From positions 1 to 33,605 of the forward strand of contig NZ_JAKDLJ010000002.1 in NCBI RefSeq assembly GCF_030452865.1: a stretch of 33,605 nt of DNA, written 5' to 3'. Below the pieces are notes generated by a model. The model saw only the letters and a program-made list of their open reading frames with translations, had not been told where the DNA came from and did no database searches. The first letter of the stretch is position 1. Each line of letters begins with the position of its first letter. The DNA comes from Pseudorhodobacter sp. (GTDB lineage: Bacteria > Pseudomonadota > Alphaproteobacteria > Rhodobacterales > Rhodobacteraceae). The position numbers and the translations under genes were made by a program. This document shows positions 18,725-27,020 of this stretch, one piece after another.

Positions 18725-19189
18725 CTAAACCGCCATCGCGGTGGTTTTCACCACTGTCCGCAATGCGAAACTGGACTGCATCTGCGCGACACCCGGCAGA
18801 CGTGCAAGGTATTGGCGGTGGATACGCGCAAAATCTTCGGTATCCTGCGCGATAATCTTCAGCAGGTAGTCGGCGGAACCCGCCATCAAATGACATTCCA
18901 GAATATCCGGGACGCGCGCAACCTCACGCTCAAACTTGTCCAGTATCTCGTCGGCTTGGCCCTGAAGGGTTATTTCCACGAAAACCGTGGTCGGCCGCCC
19001 CATCCGCCGGGCATCGAGCAAGGCAACATAGCCCGCGATAAAACCGTCCTCCTCTAGCCGCTGCACCCGGCGATGACAGGCCGAGGGCGACAGGTTGATG
19101 CGCTCTGACAGTTCCGCATTGGTCACGCGCCCTTCCCTTTGCAGGACTGTCAGGATACGGCGATCTGTTGCGTCAAGGTCAAGGTCCAC
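18725..19189 (-). CDS. Lrp/AsnC family transcriptional regulator
   Basis: VDLDLDATDRRILTVLQREGRVTNAELSERINLSPSACHRRVQRLEEDGFIAGYVALLD.... GTG 19189 preceded by SD AAGGAAAG; the track start at 19255 would put a likely operator half inside the CDS. Divergent from ald. Confidence 0.9.
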   Translation of the reverse strand: MDLDLDATDRRILTVLQREGRVTNAELSERINLSPSACHRRVQRLEEDGFIAGYVALLDARRMGRPTTVFVEITLQGQADEILDKFEREVARVPDILECHLMAGSADYLLKIIAQDTEDFARIHRQYLARLPGVAQMQSSFALRTVVKTTAMAV

Positions 19190-19231
19190 GTTGCTTTCCT
19201 TCACGTTTATCGGCAAATTTTCGAAGATCAT

Positions 19232-19278
19232 ACGCAAAACTTGGCCAATTGTCACCCAGAAATCAAAGAATTTTGCGT
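19232..19278. promoter_or_regulatory. candidate Lrp/AldR-type operator, inverted repeat
   Basis: ACGCAAAA (19232-19239) and TTTTGCGT (19271-19278): perfect 8-bp inverted arms in the lrp-ald divergent gap. Confidence 0.5.
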
Positions 19279-19320
19279 GGATCGGCGTAGTATTGCTTTT
19301 CTGAAATCAGGGAGATTCAC

Positions 19321-20433
19321 ATGAAGATTGGCTGCCCGAAGGAAATCAAACCGCAAGAATTTCGCGTTGGCCTCACGCCCAATTCCGCGCGTGAGGCCGT
19401 TGTCCATGGCCATCAGGTTCTGGTCGAAACCGGTGCCGGGGTTGGCGCGGGCTTTAACGATGATGACTATACCGCAGCCGGCGCAAAAATCGCCGCTACG
19501 GCAGAAGATGTCTTTGCCCAGTCCGAGATGATCGTGAAAGTGAAGGAGCCGCAACCGGTGGAGCGCGCGCGCTTGCGCGCCGGACAAGTGCTGTTCACCT
19601 ATCTGCACCTGGCGCCCGACCGCGCCCAGACCGAGGATTTGCTGAAATCCGGCGTCACCGCGATTGCCTATGAGACCGTGACCGATGCGCGGGGCGGATT
19701 GCCTCTGCTGGCGCCGATGTCCGAAGTGGCGGGGCGGCTTGCACCGCAGGTCGGTGCATGGACGCTGCAAAAGGCCAATGGTGGGCGCGGGGTGTTGCTC
19801 GGCGGTGTGCCGGGGGTTTTGCCCGCGAATGTCGTGGTGATCGGCGGCGGTGTGGTTGGGACGGCTGCGGCGCGTGTTGCGATCGGCATGGGGGCCAATG
19901 TGACGGTGCTCGACAAATCGCTGGCGCGGCTAAGTTGGCTGGATGATCTGTGGCAAGGGCGCTTGATGACGCAATATGCCTCTGCGGCCGCGACGGCGGA
20001 ACAGATCAGAACCGCCGATATGGTGATCGGCGCAGTGCTGGTGCCGGGGGCCGCTGCCCCCAAACTGATCAGCCGCGCGCAGCTTGCCACGATGAAACCC
20101 GGCGCGGCACTGGTGGATGTGGCGATTGATCAGGGTGGCTGTTTTGAAACCTCGCACGCGACCACCCACCATGATCCGATTTATGAGGTGGATGGCATCA
20201 TGCATTATTGCGTTGCCAACATGCCCGGCGCGGTCGCGCGCACGTCAACGCTGGCATTGGGCAATGCGACGATGCCCTTCATGCTGGCACTTGCCAACAA
20301 AGGTTGGAAAAAAGCCTGTAGCGATGACAAACATCTGCTGGCGGGGTTGAACACCCATGCGGGCAAACTGACCTACGCAGCCGTTGGCGAAGCGCTGGGT
20401 CTGCCCACGGTTGCGGCAGCGTCACTTCTGTAG
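19321..20433 (+). CDS. ald: alanine dehydrogenase
   Basis: MKIGCPKEIKPQEFRVGLTPNSAREAVVHGHQVLVETGAGVGAGFNDDDY...VVVIGGGVVGTAAARVAIGMGANVTVLDKS...DVAIDQGGCFETSHATTHHDPIYEVDGIMHYCVANMPGAVARTST. Confidence 0.98.
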   Translation: MKIGCPKEIKPQEFRVGLTPNSAREAVVHGHQVLVETGAGVGAGFNDDDYTAAGAKIAATAEDVFAQSEMIVKVKEPQPVERARLRAGQVLFTYLHLAPDRAQTEDLLKSGVTAIAYETVTDARGGLPLLAPMSEVAGRLAPQVGAWTLQKANGGRGVLLGGVPGVLPANVVVIGGGVVGTAAARVAIGMGANVTVLDKSLARLSWLDDLWQGRLMTQYASAAATAEQIRTADMVIGAVLVPGAAAPKLISRAQLATMKPGAALVDVAIDQGGCFETSHATTHHDPIYEVDGIMHYCVANMPGAVARTSTLALGNATMPFMLALANKGWKKACSDDKHLLAGLNTHAGKLTYAAVGEALGLPTVAAASLL

Positions 20434-20450
20434 CCGCAGCTACAGAAAAT

Positions 20451-20480
20451 AACCGACCCGCAGGATACTGCGGGCCGGTT
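20451..20480. terminator. bidirectional terminator between convergent ald and mscL
   Basis: AACCGACCCGCAG-GATA-CTGCGGGCCGGTT, 12 bp with one internal mismatch; T-rich on both exits. Confidence 0.8.
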
Positions 20481-20497
20481 CACTTTTCGACCGGAAT

Positions 20498-20932
20498 TTA
20501 CCGCTGAGCCTTCAGCAAATCGCGGATATCGACCAGCAGTTCTTCCTGAGTCGGGCCTGCGGGCGCGCCTGGAACCGCCTCTTCCTTCTTGATGGCGGCA
20601 TCTTTCACTCTGTTGACCATCTTGACCAGCATGAAGACGACAAACGCGATGATCAGGAAGTTCAGGACCGCCATGATGAACGAGCCATAAGCAAACACCG
20701 CCGCCCCGCTTTCGCGCGCCGCCGCCAACCCGGTGCCAGCAGGGACATCGCCGCTCAACACCACATACATGTTGGAAAAATCAATCCCGCCGATGATCAG
20801 GCCGATGATCGGGTTAATCAGGTCGCCGACAAGGGAGGAGACGATGGCCGTGAAAGCCGCGCCGATGATTATCCCCACCGCCATGTCCATCACATTGCCT
20901 TTTGCGATGAAGTTTTTGAATTCGTTAAGCAT
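20498..20932 (-). CDS. mscL: large-conductance mechanosensitive channel
   Basis: [54 protein letters not shown]...[20 protein letters not shown]...[14 protein letters not shown]. Start at 20932 or 20938. Confidence 0.96.
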   Translation of the reverse strand: MLNEFKNFIAKGNVMDMAVGIIIGAAFTAIVSSLVGDLINPIIGLIIGGIDFSNMYVVLSGDVPAGTGLAAARESGAAVFAYGSFIMAVLNFLIIAFVVFMLVKMVNRVKDAAIKKEEAVPGAPAGPTQEELLVDIRDLLKAQR

Positions 20933-21080
20933 TTCCATGTCCTCTTTTGTGTCAGTCCCGGCTCGTTCGCCAACCTTGTTCACATGCGCACAAGCGCCCG
21001 CATATTCTTGCATATTTAATCCGGGTTTTTCAGGGGGAATTTGTGCATAGCTGTGGCAATACAAACGAAAGGAAACGAAA

Positions 21081-21776
21081 TTGCAACAACTGGCCGATCA
21101 CCCAATCACAAAACGCTGGCCCGCCAGCAATCCAAGCATCTTGCAGCTCTATTCGCTGACAACGCCCAATGGCGTCAAAATCTCCATCGCGCTGGAGGAG
21201 ATGGGGATGGAATATGAACCGCATCTGGTCGATTTCGGCAAGAATGACCAGATGACGCCGGAGTTTCTGGCGCTGAACCCCAACAACAAAATCCCCGCAA
21301 TCATCGACCCCAACGGGCCCGGCGGTAAACCGCTGGCTCTGTTTGAAAGCGGCGCGATCCTGATTTATCTGGCGGAGAAATCAGGCCGGTTTCTGCCGGA
21401 CGCGCAGAGATATCAGGTGTTGCAATGGCTGATGTTCCAGATGGGCGGGCTTGGGCCGATGTTCGGCCAACTTGGCTATTTCCACCACTTTGCGGGAAAA
21501 GAGATTGAAGACCCGCGCCCGAAGGAACGCTTCCGCGCTGAGGCCGAACGTCTGCTGAACGTGCTGGAGGGCGCGCTGCAAGGCAAGGATTGGATCGCCG
21601 GTCCCTATTCCATTGCCGATATCGCGATCGGCCCGTGGTTGAACTCGCTGAAGAATTACTATCAGGCCGCCGACATTGCGGGTTGGGGCAAGTTGAAAAA
21701 CACCCCCGCCTATCTGGACCGCTTTCTGGCGCGTCCTGCGGTACAACGCGGGTTGAAAATTCCAAGCCGCGACTAG
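21081..21776 (+). CDS. glutathione S-transferase family protein (nu-class/YfcG-like)
   Basis: [83 protein letters not shown].... Confidence 0.93.
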   Translation: MQQLADHPITKRWPASNPSILQLYSLTTPNGVKISIALEEMGMEYEPHLVDFGKNDQMTPEFLALNPNNKIPAIIDPNGPGGKPLALFESGAILIYLAEKSGRFLPDAQRYQVLQWLMFQMGGLGPMFGQLGYFHHFAGKEIEDPRPKERFRAEAERLLNVLEGALQGKDWIAGPYSIADIAIGPWLNSLKNYYQAADIAGWGKLKNTPAYLDRFLARPAVQRGLKIPSRD

Positions 21777-21799
21777 GGGTTTCGACTCTGACTGCTGAT

Positions 21800-21820
21800 T
21801 TCATCTTGGCAAAAATACCT
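21800..21820 (-). repeat. 21-bp intergenic element, copy 2
   Basis: Plus strand TTCATCTTGGCAAAAATACCT; 20/21 identical to 776-796. Confidence 0.75.
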
Positions 21821-21823
21821 GAC

Positions 21824-21846
21824 AACCCGGCCCTTCAAGCCGGGTT
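21824..21846. terminator. hairpin between convergent GST and Sua5/TsaC genes
   Basis: AACCCGGC-ccttcaa-GCCGGGTT, perfect 8-bp arms. Confidence 0.65.
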
Positions 21847-21850
21847 CACT

Positions 21851-22807
21851 TCAGGAACGAGGCGCGGCAGCCCGGCGCAAACGGTCATTGATGGCGCGGC
21901 CCAGGCCGGTTTCAGGGATTGGCGCAAAGGCAATCCCCACCGCGCCCGCAATGGCATCGGCCGCGCGCAAGATGTGAAACAGGTTTGCCGCCGCCTCCAG
22001 CAAATCGCCACTCTGCGAGAGCGTCAGGTCAGCGCCCACGCAACCCGGCCCGAAACCGACCCAAACCTCGCCCGGTTTCGGGGCGAGAACATCCAGCCGA
22101 ACACCCGCACGCGGCGCGTAATGCGATAAAAGCTGGCCCGGCGATGTCGGCGCTTCAGCACTCCCCCCGGATGTCAGCGCATGCCCCAACACGGCGTCCA
22201 ATGCCTCCACCGTCACCCCACCGGGGCGCAGAAGTTGAGGTTGATCGACCATGCCGACGATGGTGGATTCCACGCCAACCGCGCATGCACCACCATCAAT
22301 CACCGCATCAATGCGCCCGGAAAGCCCATCCATGACATGCGCGGCGCGGGTCGCTGATATCCGCCCCGAAGGGTTGGCAGATGGCGCCGCCAGCGGCCCG
22401 CCAAACGCCCGCAGCAGCGCCACTGCGACCGGATGCGCCGGCACGCGGATCGCGACCGAAGACTGCCCCGCAGTCACCAAGGGAGACAGGCCCGACCCGG
22501 TCACTTGCGGCAGAACCAGTGTCAACGGGCCGGGCCAGAAGGCACTCGCCAAAGCCTCAGCTGCTTGGGAAACAATGGCGTATTCGCGGGCGGTCTCCAG
22601 ATCGGGAACATGCACGATCAACGGGTTGAACGCGGGCCGCCCCTTGGCTTCGTAAATCCGCGCCACTGCAAGACCATTGCGGGCATCACCCCCAAGGCCA
22701 TAGACGGTCTCGGTCGGAAAGGCGACAAGCCCACCCGCTTGCAGAATTGTCGCAGCGCGGGAAATGCCTTGTGGCGACGGTTCGAGGATTGCGGTTTCAT
22801 TCGACAT
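21851..22807 (-). CDS. L-threonylcarbamoyladenylate synthase (Sua5/YciO/YrdC)
   Basis: GLVAFPTETVYGLGGDARNGLAVARIYEAKGRPAFNPLIVHV...WPGPLTLVLP...SVAIRVPAHPVA...PLAAPSANPSGRISATRA...VESTIVGM, plus a Sua5-type C-terminal domain. Confidence 0.96.
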   Translation of the reverse strand: MSNETAILEPSPQGISRAATILQAGGLVAFPTETVYGLGGDARNGLAVARIYEAKGRPAFNPLIVHVPDLETAREYAIVSQAAEALASAFWPGPLTLVLPQVTGSGLSPLVTAGQSSVAIRVPAHPVAVALLRAFGGPLAAPSANPSGRISATRAAHVMDGLSGRIDAVIDGGACAVGVESTIVGMVDQPQLLRPGGVTVEALDAVLGHALTSGGSAEAPTSPGQLLSHYAPRAGVRLDVLAPKPGEVWVGFGPGCVGADLTLSQSGDLLEAAANLFHILRAADAIAGAVGIAFAPIPETGLGRAINDRLRRAAAPRS

Positions 22808-22929
22808 TGTGACGCAGCGTTGACCTTGAAGCGTTGGCGGCGAGGGTTCATCTTCGGCGCAGCTCCGGACATACTTGGATCTGCATCATTTGCCAAGCCG
22901 ATGCCGTACTTTGCCACAAGGAGAACCCG

Positions 22930-24642
22930 ATGCCTTACCGCGCCCCGCTTGCCGAATTTCAGTTCATCTTCGATCATGTGGTCGGGTTTTCGCAGGTCGC
23001 GGACAGCGAGATGTTTGCCGACGCCACCCCCGACACCGTAGAAGCGATCCTGGGGGAAGCGGGCAAGCTATGCGAAAACGTCTTGGCCCCATTGCAGCGG
23101 CCCGGCGATCTGCACCCGGCAAAGCTGGAAAACGGGGTCGTGCGCACCTCCCCCGGCTTTGCCGAAGGCTACCGCGCGATTGTCGAGGGAGGCTGGGTTT
23201 CGATTGCAGCCAGCCCGGAATTCGGCGGCATGGGTCTGCCAATGGCACTGACGACAGCGGTGAATGAGATGATGGGGTCCGCCTGCCTGTCGTTGCAGTT
23301 GAACCCGTTGATGACCCAAGGCCAAATCGAGGCGCTGGAACATCACGCGAGCGATGAGATCAAGGCGCTTTATATCCCCAAGCTGATTTCCGGCGAATGG
23401 TGCGGCACGATGAACCTGACGGAATCGCAAGCCGGGTCCGATGTTGGCGCGCTTCGGACCAAGGCGGAGCCGAAGGGCGGCGGCACCTATGCGATCACGG
23501 GGCAGAAAATCTTCATCAGTTGGGCCGACAATGATTTCACAGAGAACGTGTGTCATCTGGTGCTCGCCCGCTTGCCCGACGGGGCGGCGGGGACCAAGGG
23601 CATCAGCCTGTTCATGGTGCCGAAATTCATTCCTGACGCCAATGGCAACCCCGGTGATCGCAACGCGCTGCAAGTGGTCAGTCTGGAGCATAAGCTGGGT
23701 CTGCACGGCTCCCCCACCGCTGTCATGCAATATGATGGGGCGACCGGCTGGCTGATCGGTGAGGCCCATAAGGGCATGGCCGCGATGTTCACCATGATGA
23801 ATAACGCACGGCTTGGCGTTGGGGTGCAGGGCATTTCGGTGGCCGAAGCCGCGTATCAACACGCGCTCGCCTATGCGATGGACCGCAGGCAGGGCAAAAC
23901 GCCGGTTGAGGGCAGTCCCACCATCATCGGTCACGCCGATGTGCGCCGGATGCTGGCGGTGATGAAAGCCGAAGTTTTCAGCGCCCGCGCGATCGCGCTG
24001 GCCTGTGCGGTGGCGATCGACATGGCGAAAGCCACGGGGTCGCCGGACTGGCAGGCGCGGGCAGCATTGTTGACACCTGTCAACAAATCCTTCGGCACCG
24101 ATACCGGGATTGCGGTGGCCGATATGGGGATTCAGGTGCATGGTGGCATGGGGTTTATTGAGGAAACCGGGGCCGCGCAGTATTTGCGCGATGTGCGGGT
24201 TACGGCGATTTACGAAGGCACCAACGGGATTCAGGCGATGGATCTTGTCGGTCGCAAGATGATGGACGGCGGCGAGGCGGCGTTCCGCCTGATCGAGGAA
24301 ATCCGCGAGAATGCCCATGGTGTGCGCAGCCAATACCCGAACATGGCAACTGCCGTCTGGAACGCCGCCGAAGCCCTGCACGAAGCAACCGAAGCCTTGC
24401 TGGCGCAGAATATGAATGATCGGTTTGCTGGTGCCGTCGCCTATCAGCGCGCCTTTGCCCGTATCCTTGGCAGCCACTATCACCTTTGCGCCGCAATGGC
24501 AGAAGGCCGCGATGGCCCGCGTACCGCCTTGGCCCGTGTGGCGATCAAGCGGCTATTGCCCGAACATGCAGCGCTTCTGGCGCAGCTTCGCGTTGGTGCG
24601 GCGGGGCTTTATGCCCTGTCGGATGCGGACCTGTCGGCGTGA
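22930..24642 (+). CDS. acyl-CoA dehydrogenase (~570 aa)
   Basis: MPYRAPLAEFQFIFDHVVGF...WCGTMNLTESQAGSDVGALRTKAEP...YAITGQKIFISWADND...MAAMFTMMNNARLGVGVQGI...QVHGGMGFIEETGAAQYLRDVRVTAIYEGTNGIQAMDLVGRK. Confidence 0.96.
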   Translation: MPYRAPLAEFQFIFDHVVGFSQVADSEMFADATPDTVEAILGEAGKLCENVLAPLQRPGDLHPAKLENGVVRTSPGFAEGYRAIVEGGWVSIAASPEFGGMGLPMALTTAVNEMMGSACLSLQLNPLMTQGQIEALEHHASDEIKALYIPKLISGEWCGTMNLTESQAGSDVGALRTKAEPKGGGTYAITGQKIFISWADNDFTENVCHLVLARLPDGAAGTKGISLFMVPKFIPDANGNPGDRNALQVVSLEHKLGLHGSPTAVMQYDGATGWLIGEAHKGMAAMFTMMNNARLGVGVQGISVAEAAYQHALAYAMDRRQGKTPVEGSPTIIGHADVRRMLAVMKAEVFSARAIALACAVAIDMAKATGSPDWQARAALLTPVNKSFGTDTGIAVADMGIQVHGGMGFIEETGAAQYLRDVRVTAIYEGTNGIQAMDLVGRKMMDGGEAAFRLIEEIRENAHGVRSQYPNMATAVWNAAEALHEATEALLAQNMNDRFAGAVAYQRAFARILGSHYHLCAAMAEGRDGPRTALARVAIKRLLPEHAALLAQLRVGAAGLYALSDADLSA

Positions 24643-25679
24643 AGGATCTTTCGGCAGGCATCCGCTATCCGTTCGACGCGCCCCCGGCCGAGGACAAAGC
24701 GCTGGAGGTGGCGCCCGGCGTGCTTTGGATGCGTTTGCCTTTGCCGATGGCGCTTGATCATGTGAATATCTTTGCGCTCGATGACGGCGATAGCTGGACA
24801 GTCATCGACACCGGATTTGACAGCAAACGCAGCCGCGCGATCTGGCAACGCCTGCTCAACGGTCCTTTGGCGGGCAAACCCGTCGCTCGGTTGATCGTGA
24901 CGCATTATCACCCAGATCATATTGGTCTGGCTGGTTGGTTTCAGGCACAAGGGGCGACGCTTTGCACCACCCGCACATCTTGGCTTTATGCCCGGATGCT
25001 GTGCCTTGACGTGCAATCCGAACCCGTGCCAGCGCAGGTTGCATTCTGGCGCGCGGCGGGGATGCCTGCGGACCTGCTGGCGCAGCGCATGGCGGAACGC
25101 CCCTTCAACTTTTCCGATGTTGTGGCACCCTTGCCGCTTGGCTTTACCCGCCTGCAAGACGGCCAAACCATCACCATCGGCGCGCGCAACTGGACCATTC
25201 GGACGGGCGAGGGCCACGCGCCGGAACATGCGACATTCTGGTCGCAGGATGACAACCTGATCCTTGGCGGTGATCAGCTTCTCCCCTCCATTTCCGCCAA
25301 TATCGGCGTGTACCCGACCGAACCGGATGCCGACCCCTTGGGGGAGTGGTTGGCAAGTTGCGAAAGTTTTGCCCCATTCGCGCAAGAAGATCAGCTTGTC
25401 CTGCCCGGTCACAAACTACCCTTCACCGGCCTGCCCTTGCGGCTGCGTCAGATGATCGACAATCACCATGGCGCGTTGGACCGCCTGCGCAGCCATCTTG
25501 CCACGCCCCACACGGCGGCCCAGTGTTTTCTGCCGATCTTCAAGCGCGAAATCAGCGGTTCCGCCTACGGTTTGGCGCTGGTGGAGGCGGTCGCCCATCT
25601 CAACCACCTCTTGCATCTGGGGCAGGTTTCCCGGACCATGGGGCCAGATGGCGCTTGGAACTGGGTGCGGAATGAATGA
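24639..25679 (+). CDS. MBL-fold metallo-hydrolase
   Basis: GTG start overlapping the ACAD stop (GTGA). ...DSWTVIDTGFDS...LIVTHYHPDHIGLAGWF...GEGHAPEHATFWSQDDNLILGGDQLLPSISANIGVYP.... Confidence 0.94.
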   Translation: MKDLSAGIRYPFDAPPAEDKALEVAPGVLWMRLPLPMALDHVNIFALDDGDSWTVIDTGFDSKRSRAIWQRLLNGPLAGKPVARLIVTHYHPDHIGLAGWFQAQGATLCTTRTSWLYARMLCLDVQSEPVPAQVAFWRAAGMPADLLAQRMAERPFNFSDVVAPLPLGFTRLQDGQTITIGARNWTIRTGEGHAPEHATFWSQDDNLILGGDQLLPSISANIGVYPTEPDADPLGEWLASCESFAPFAQEDQLVLPGHKLPFTGLPLRLRQMIDNHHGALDRLRSHLATPHTAAQCFLPIFKREISGSAYGLALVEAVAHLNHLLHLGQVSRTMGPDGAWNWVRNE

Positions 25680-26136
25680 TGAGATAAAAACCGCAGCCGA
25701 GGTGATGGAAGCGAACGCCATGCCCTGTGGCAGGGCAAGCCATGCCGACCCCAACACCCCGGCGACTGCGGAACAGATGCCGCTTCCCTATGCGGTGGCA
25801 AAAAAACCCATCTCACAGAAAAGCCCGGCGGAATGGGCTTATGAGCGGGTGATCCTGTACCTCAAGAACTTCGAGGAACAACTCGACACGAATCACGAGG
25901 TTGCGATGGGCTTTACCGGAAGCACCGCCGGCGTGCTGCGGATTGAGGGGCTGGGCTATTTCGACCCCGATATCGTTACCTTTTATGGCAAGGATGAAAA
26001 CGGCAACCGGACGCAACTCATCCAGCACGTCAGCCAGTTGAACGTCATCCTGCGCGCCACTTCCAAGGAATCCCCGGACGGAGAGCCGGTGCGCCGCATC
26101 GGTTTCCGGCTGGCGCAGGATTTGGGCGAAGTCTGA
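25672..26136 (+). CDS. DUF6173-like conserved protein
   Basis: SPAEWAYERVILYLKNFEEQLDTNHEVAMGFTGSTAGVLRIEGLGYFDPDIVTFYGKDENGNRTQLIQHVSQLNVILRA.... Overlaps the MBL CDS by 8 nt. Family name from memory. Confidence 0.8.
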   Translation: MNDEIKTAAEVMEANAMPCGRASHADPNTPATAEQMPLPYAVAKKPISQKSPAEWAYERVILYLKNFEEQLDTNHEVAMGFTGSTAGVLRIEGLGYFDPDIVTFYGKDENGNRTQLIQHVSQLNVILRATSKESPDGEPVRRIGFRLAQDLGEV

Positions 26137-26169
26137 AACTGATCACCCTTGACCCCGTGACAGCGCTTT

Positions 26170-26186
26170 TGCTTTAGGCTAAAGCA
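26170..26186. promoter_or_regulatory. 17-bp palindrome upstream of the aa3 subunit IV gene
   Basis: TGCTTTAG-G-CTAAAGCA, perfect 8+1+8; TTGACC (26149-26154) lies one promoter spacing upstream. Confidence 0.5.
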
Positions 26187-26216
26187 GGAACCAGCGACAC
26201 ATGAAGGAGGCTCCCA

Positions 26217-26354
26217 ATGGCCGAAGACCACAAGCACGGCAGCATGGACATCAAAGACCATGAGAAGACATTTGACGGGTTCATCCACTTCATGGCTTGG
26301 GGCGCGGCCATTTCGATTGGCACCTTGATTTTTATCGCCCTCGTCAACGCCTGA
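26217..26354 (+). CDS. aa3-type cytochrome c oxidase subunit IV (45 aa)
   Basis: MAEDHKHGSMDIKDHEKTFDGFIHFMAWGAAISIGTLIFIALVNA: soluble N-terminus plus one TM, typical of the bacterial aa3 subunit IV family. SD GAAGGAGG. Below the ORF-track length cut-off. Confidence 0.92.
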   Translation: MAEDHKHGSMDIKDHEKTFDGFIHFMAWGAAISIGTLIFIALVNA

Positions 26355-26402
26355 AATCTTCTGATCTATGATGGCGCTTGTGTGCGCCCAAAAGGGGGCA
26401 CG

Positions 26403-27020
26403 ATGCGCCGCATATACCTATGTTTCATCGCCATTCTGTTTCTGGCGGCCTGCGGCGCTGCTGAACCGGTATGGGCACCTGATGACGCCGTAGCACGCGC
26501 GCGCTATGTCCATCCTGGCCCGTCCTCGATCACGCTTTTCACCGTGCTGTCCACGCGCAACGGCTCTGGCGCGCATTCGGGACTGTTGATCAACGGCTCG
26601 CAACGGGTGATGTTTGACCCGGCGGGGACGTGGCACCACCCGAATTTGCCAGAACGCAACGATGTTCATTACGGCATGACGCCGCTGATGGTCGATTTCT
26701 ACATCGACTACCATGCCCGTATAACATACGATGTGGTGCAACAAACCATCATTGTTTCCCCAGAAGTCGCGGAAATCGCGATGCAACGGGCAATGGCCTA
26801 CGGCGCGGTGGAAAAGGCCCATTGCACGCTGGCCGTATCATCGGTGCTGCGCGGCGTGCCGGGATTTGAAAGCCTGCCGCAAACCTGGTATCCAAAAACC
26901 CTGATGGATGCCTTTGCGGCCCTTCCCAATGTATCGAGACGGAAATTCACCGATACCGACACCAACAACAACCATGGTGTGCTGCTGGTGCAGGCAGGTG
27001 ACCCGCGCCTGACTCAGTGA
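26403..27020 (+). CDS. uncharacterised lipoprotein
   Basis: MRRIYLCFIAILFLAACGAAEP (lipobox LAAC), then HSGLLINGSQRVMFDPAGTWHHP...KAHCTLAVSSVLRGVPGF.... Confidence 0.82.
   Translation: MRRIYLCFIAILFLAACGAAEPVWAPDDAVARARYVHPGPSSITLFTVLSTRNGSGAHSGLLINGSQRVMFDPAGTWHHPNLPERNDVHYGMTPLMVDFYIDYHARITYDVVQQTIIVSPEVAEIAMQRAMAYGAVEKAHCTLAVSSVLRGVPGFESLPQTWYPKTLMDAFAALPNVSRRKFTDTDTNNNHGVLLVQAGDPRLTQ

Noticed and set aside
23068-24483. 471-aa minus-strand ORF
   Set aside because: Fully antisense to the well-supported acyl-CoA dehydrogenase; high-GC shadow ORF without recognisable motifs.
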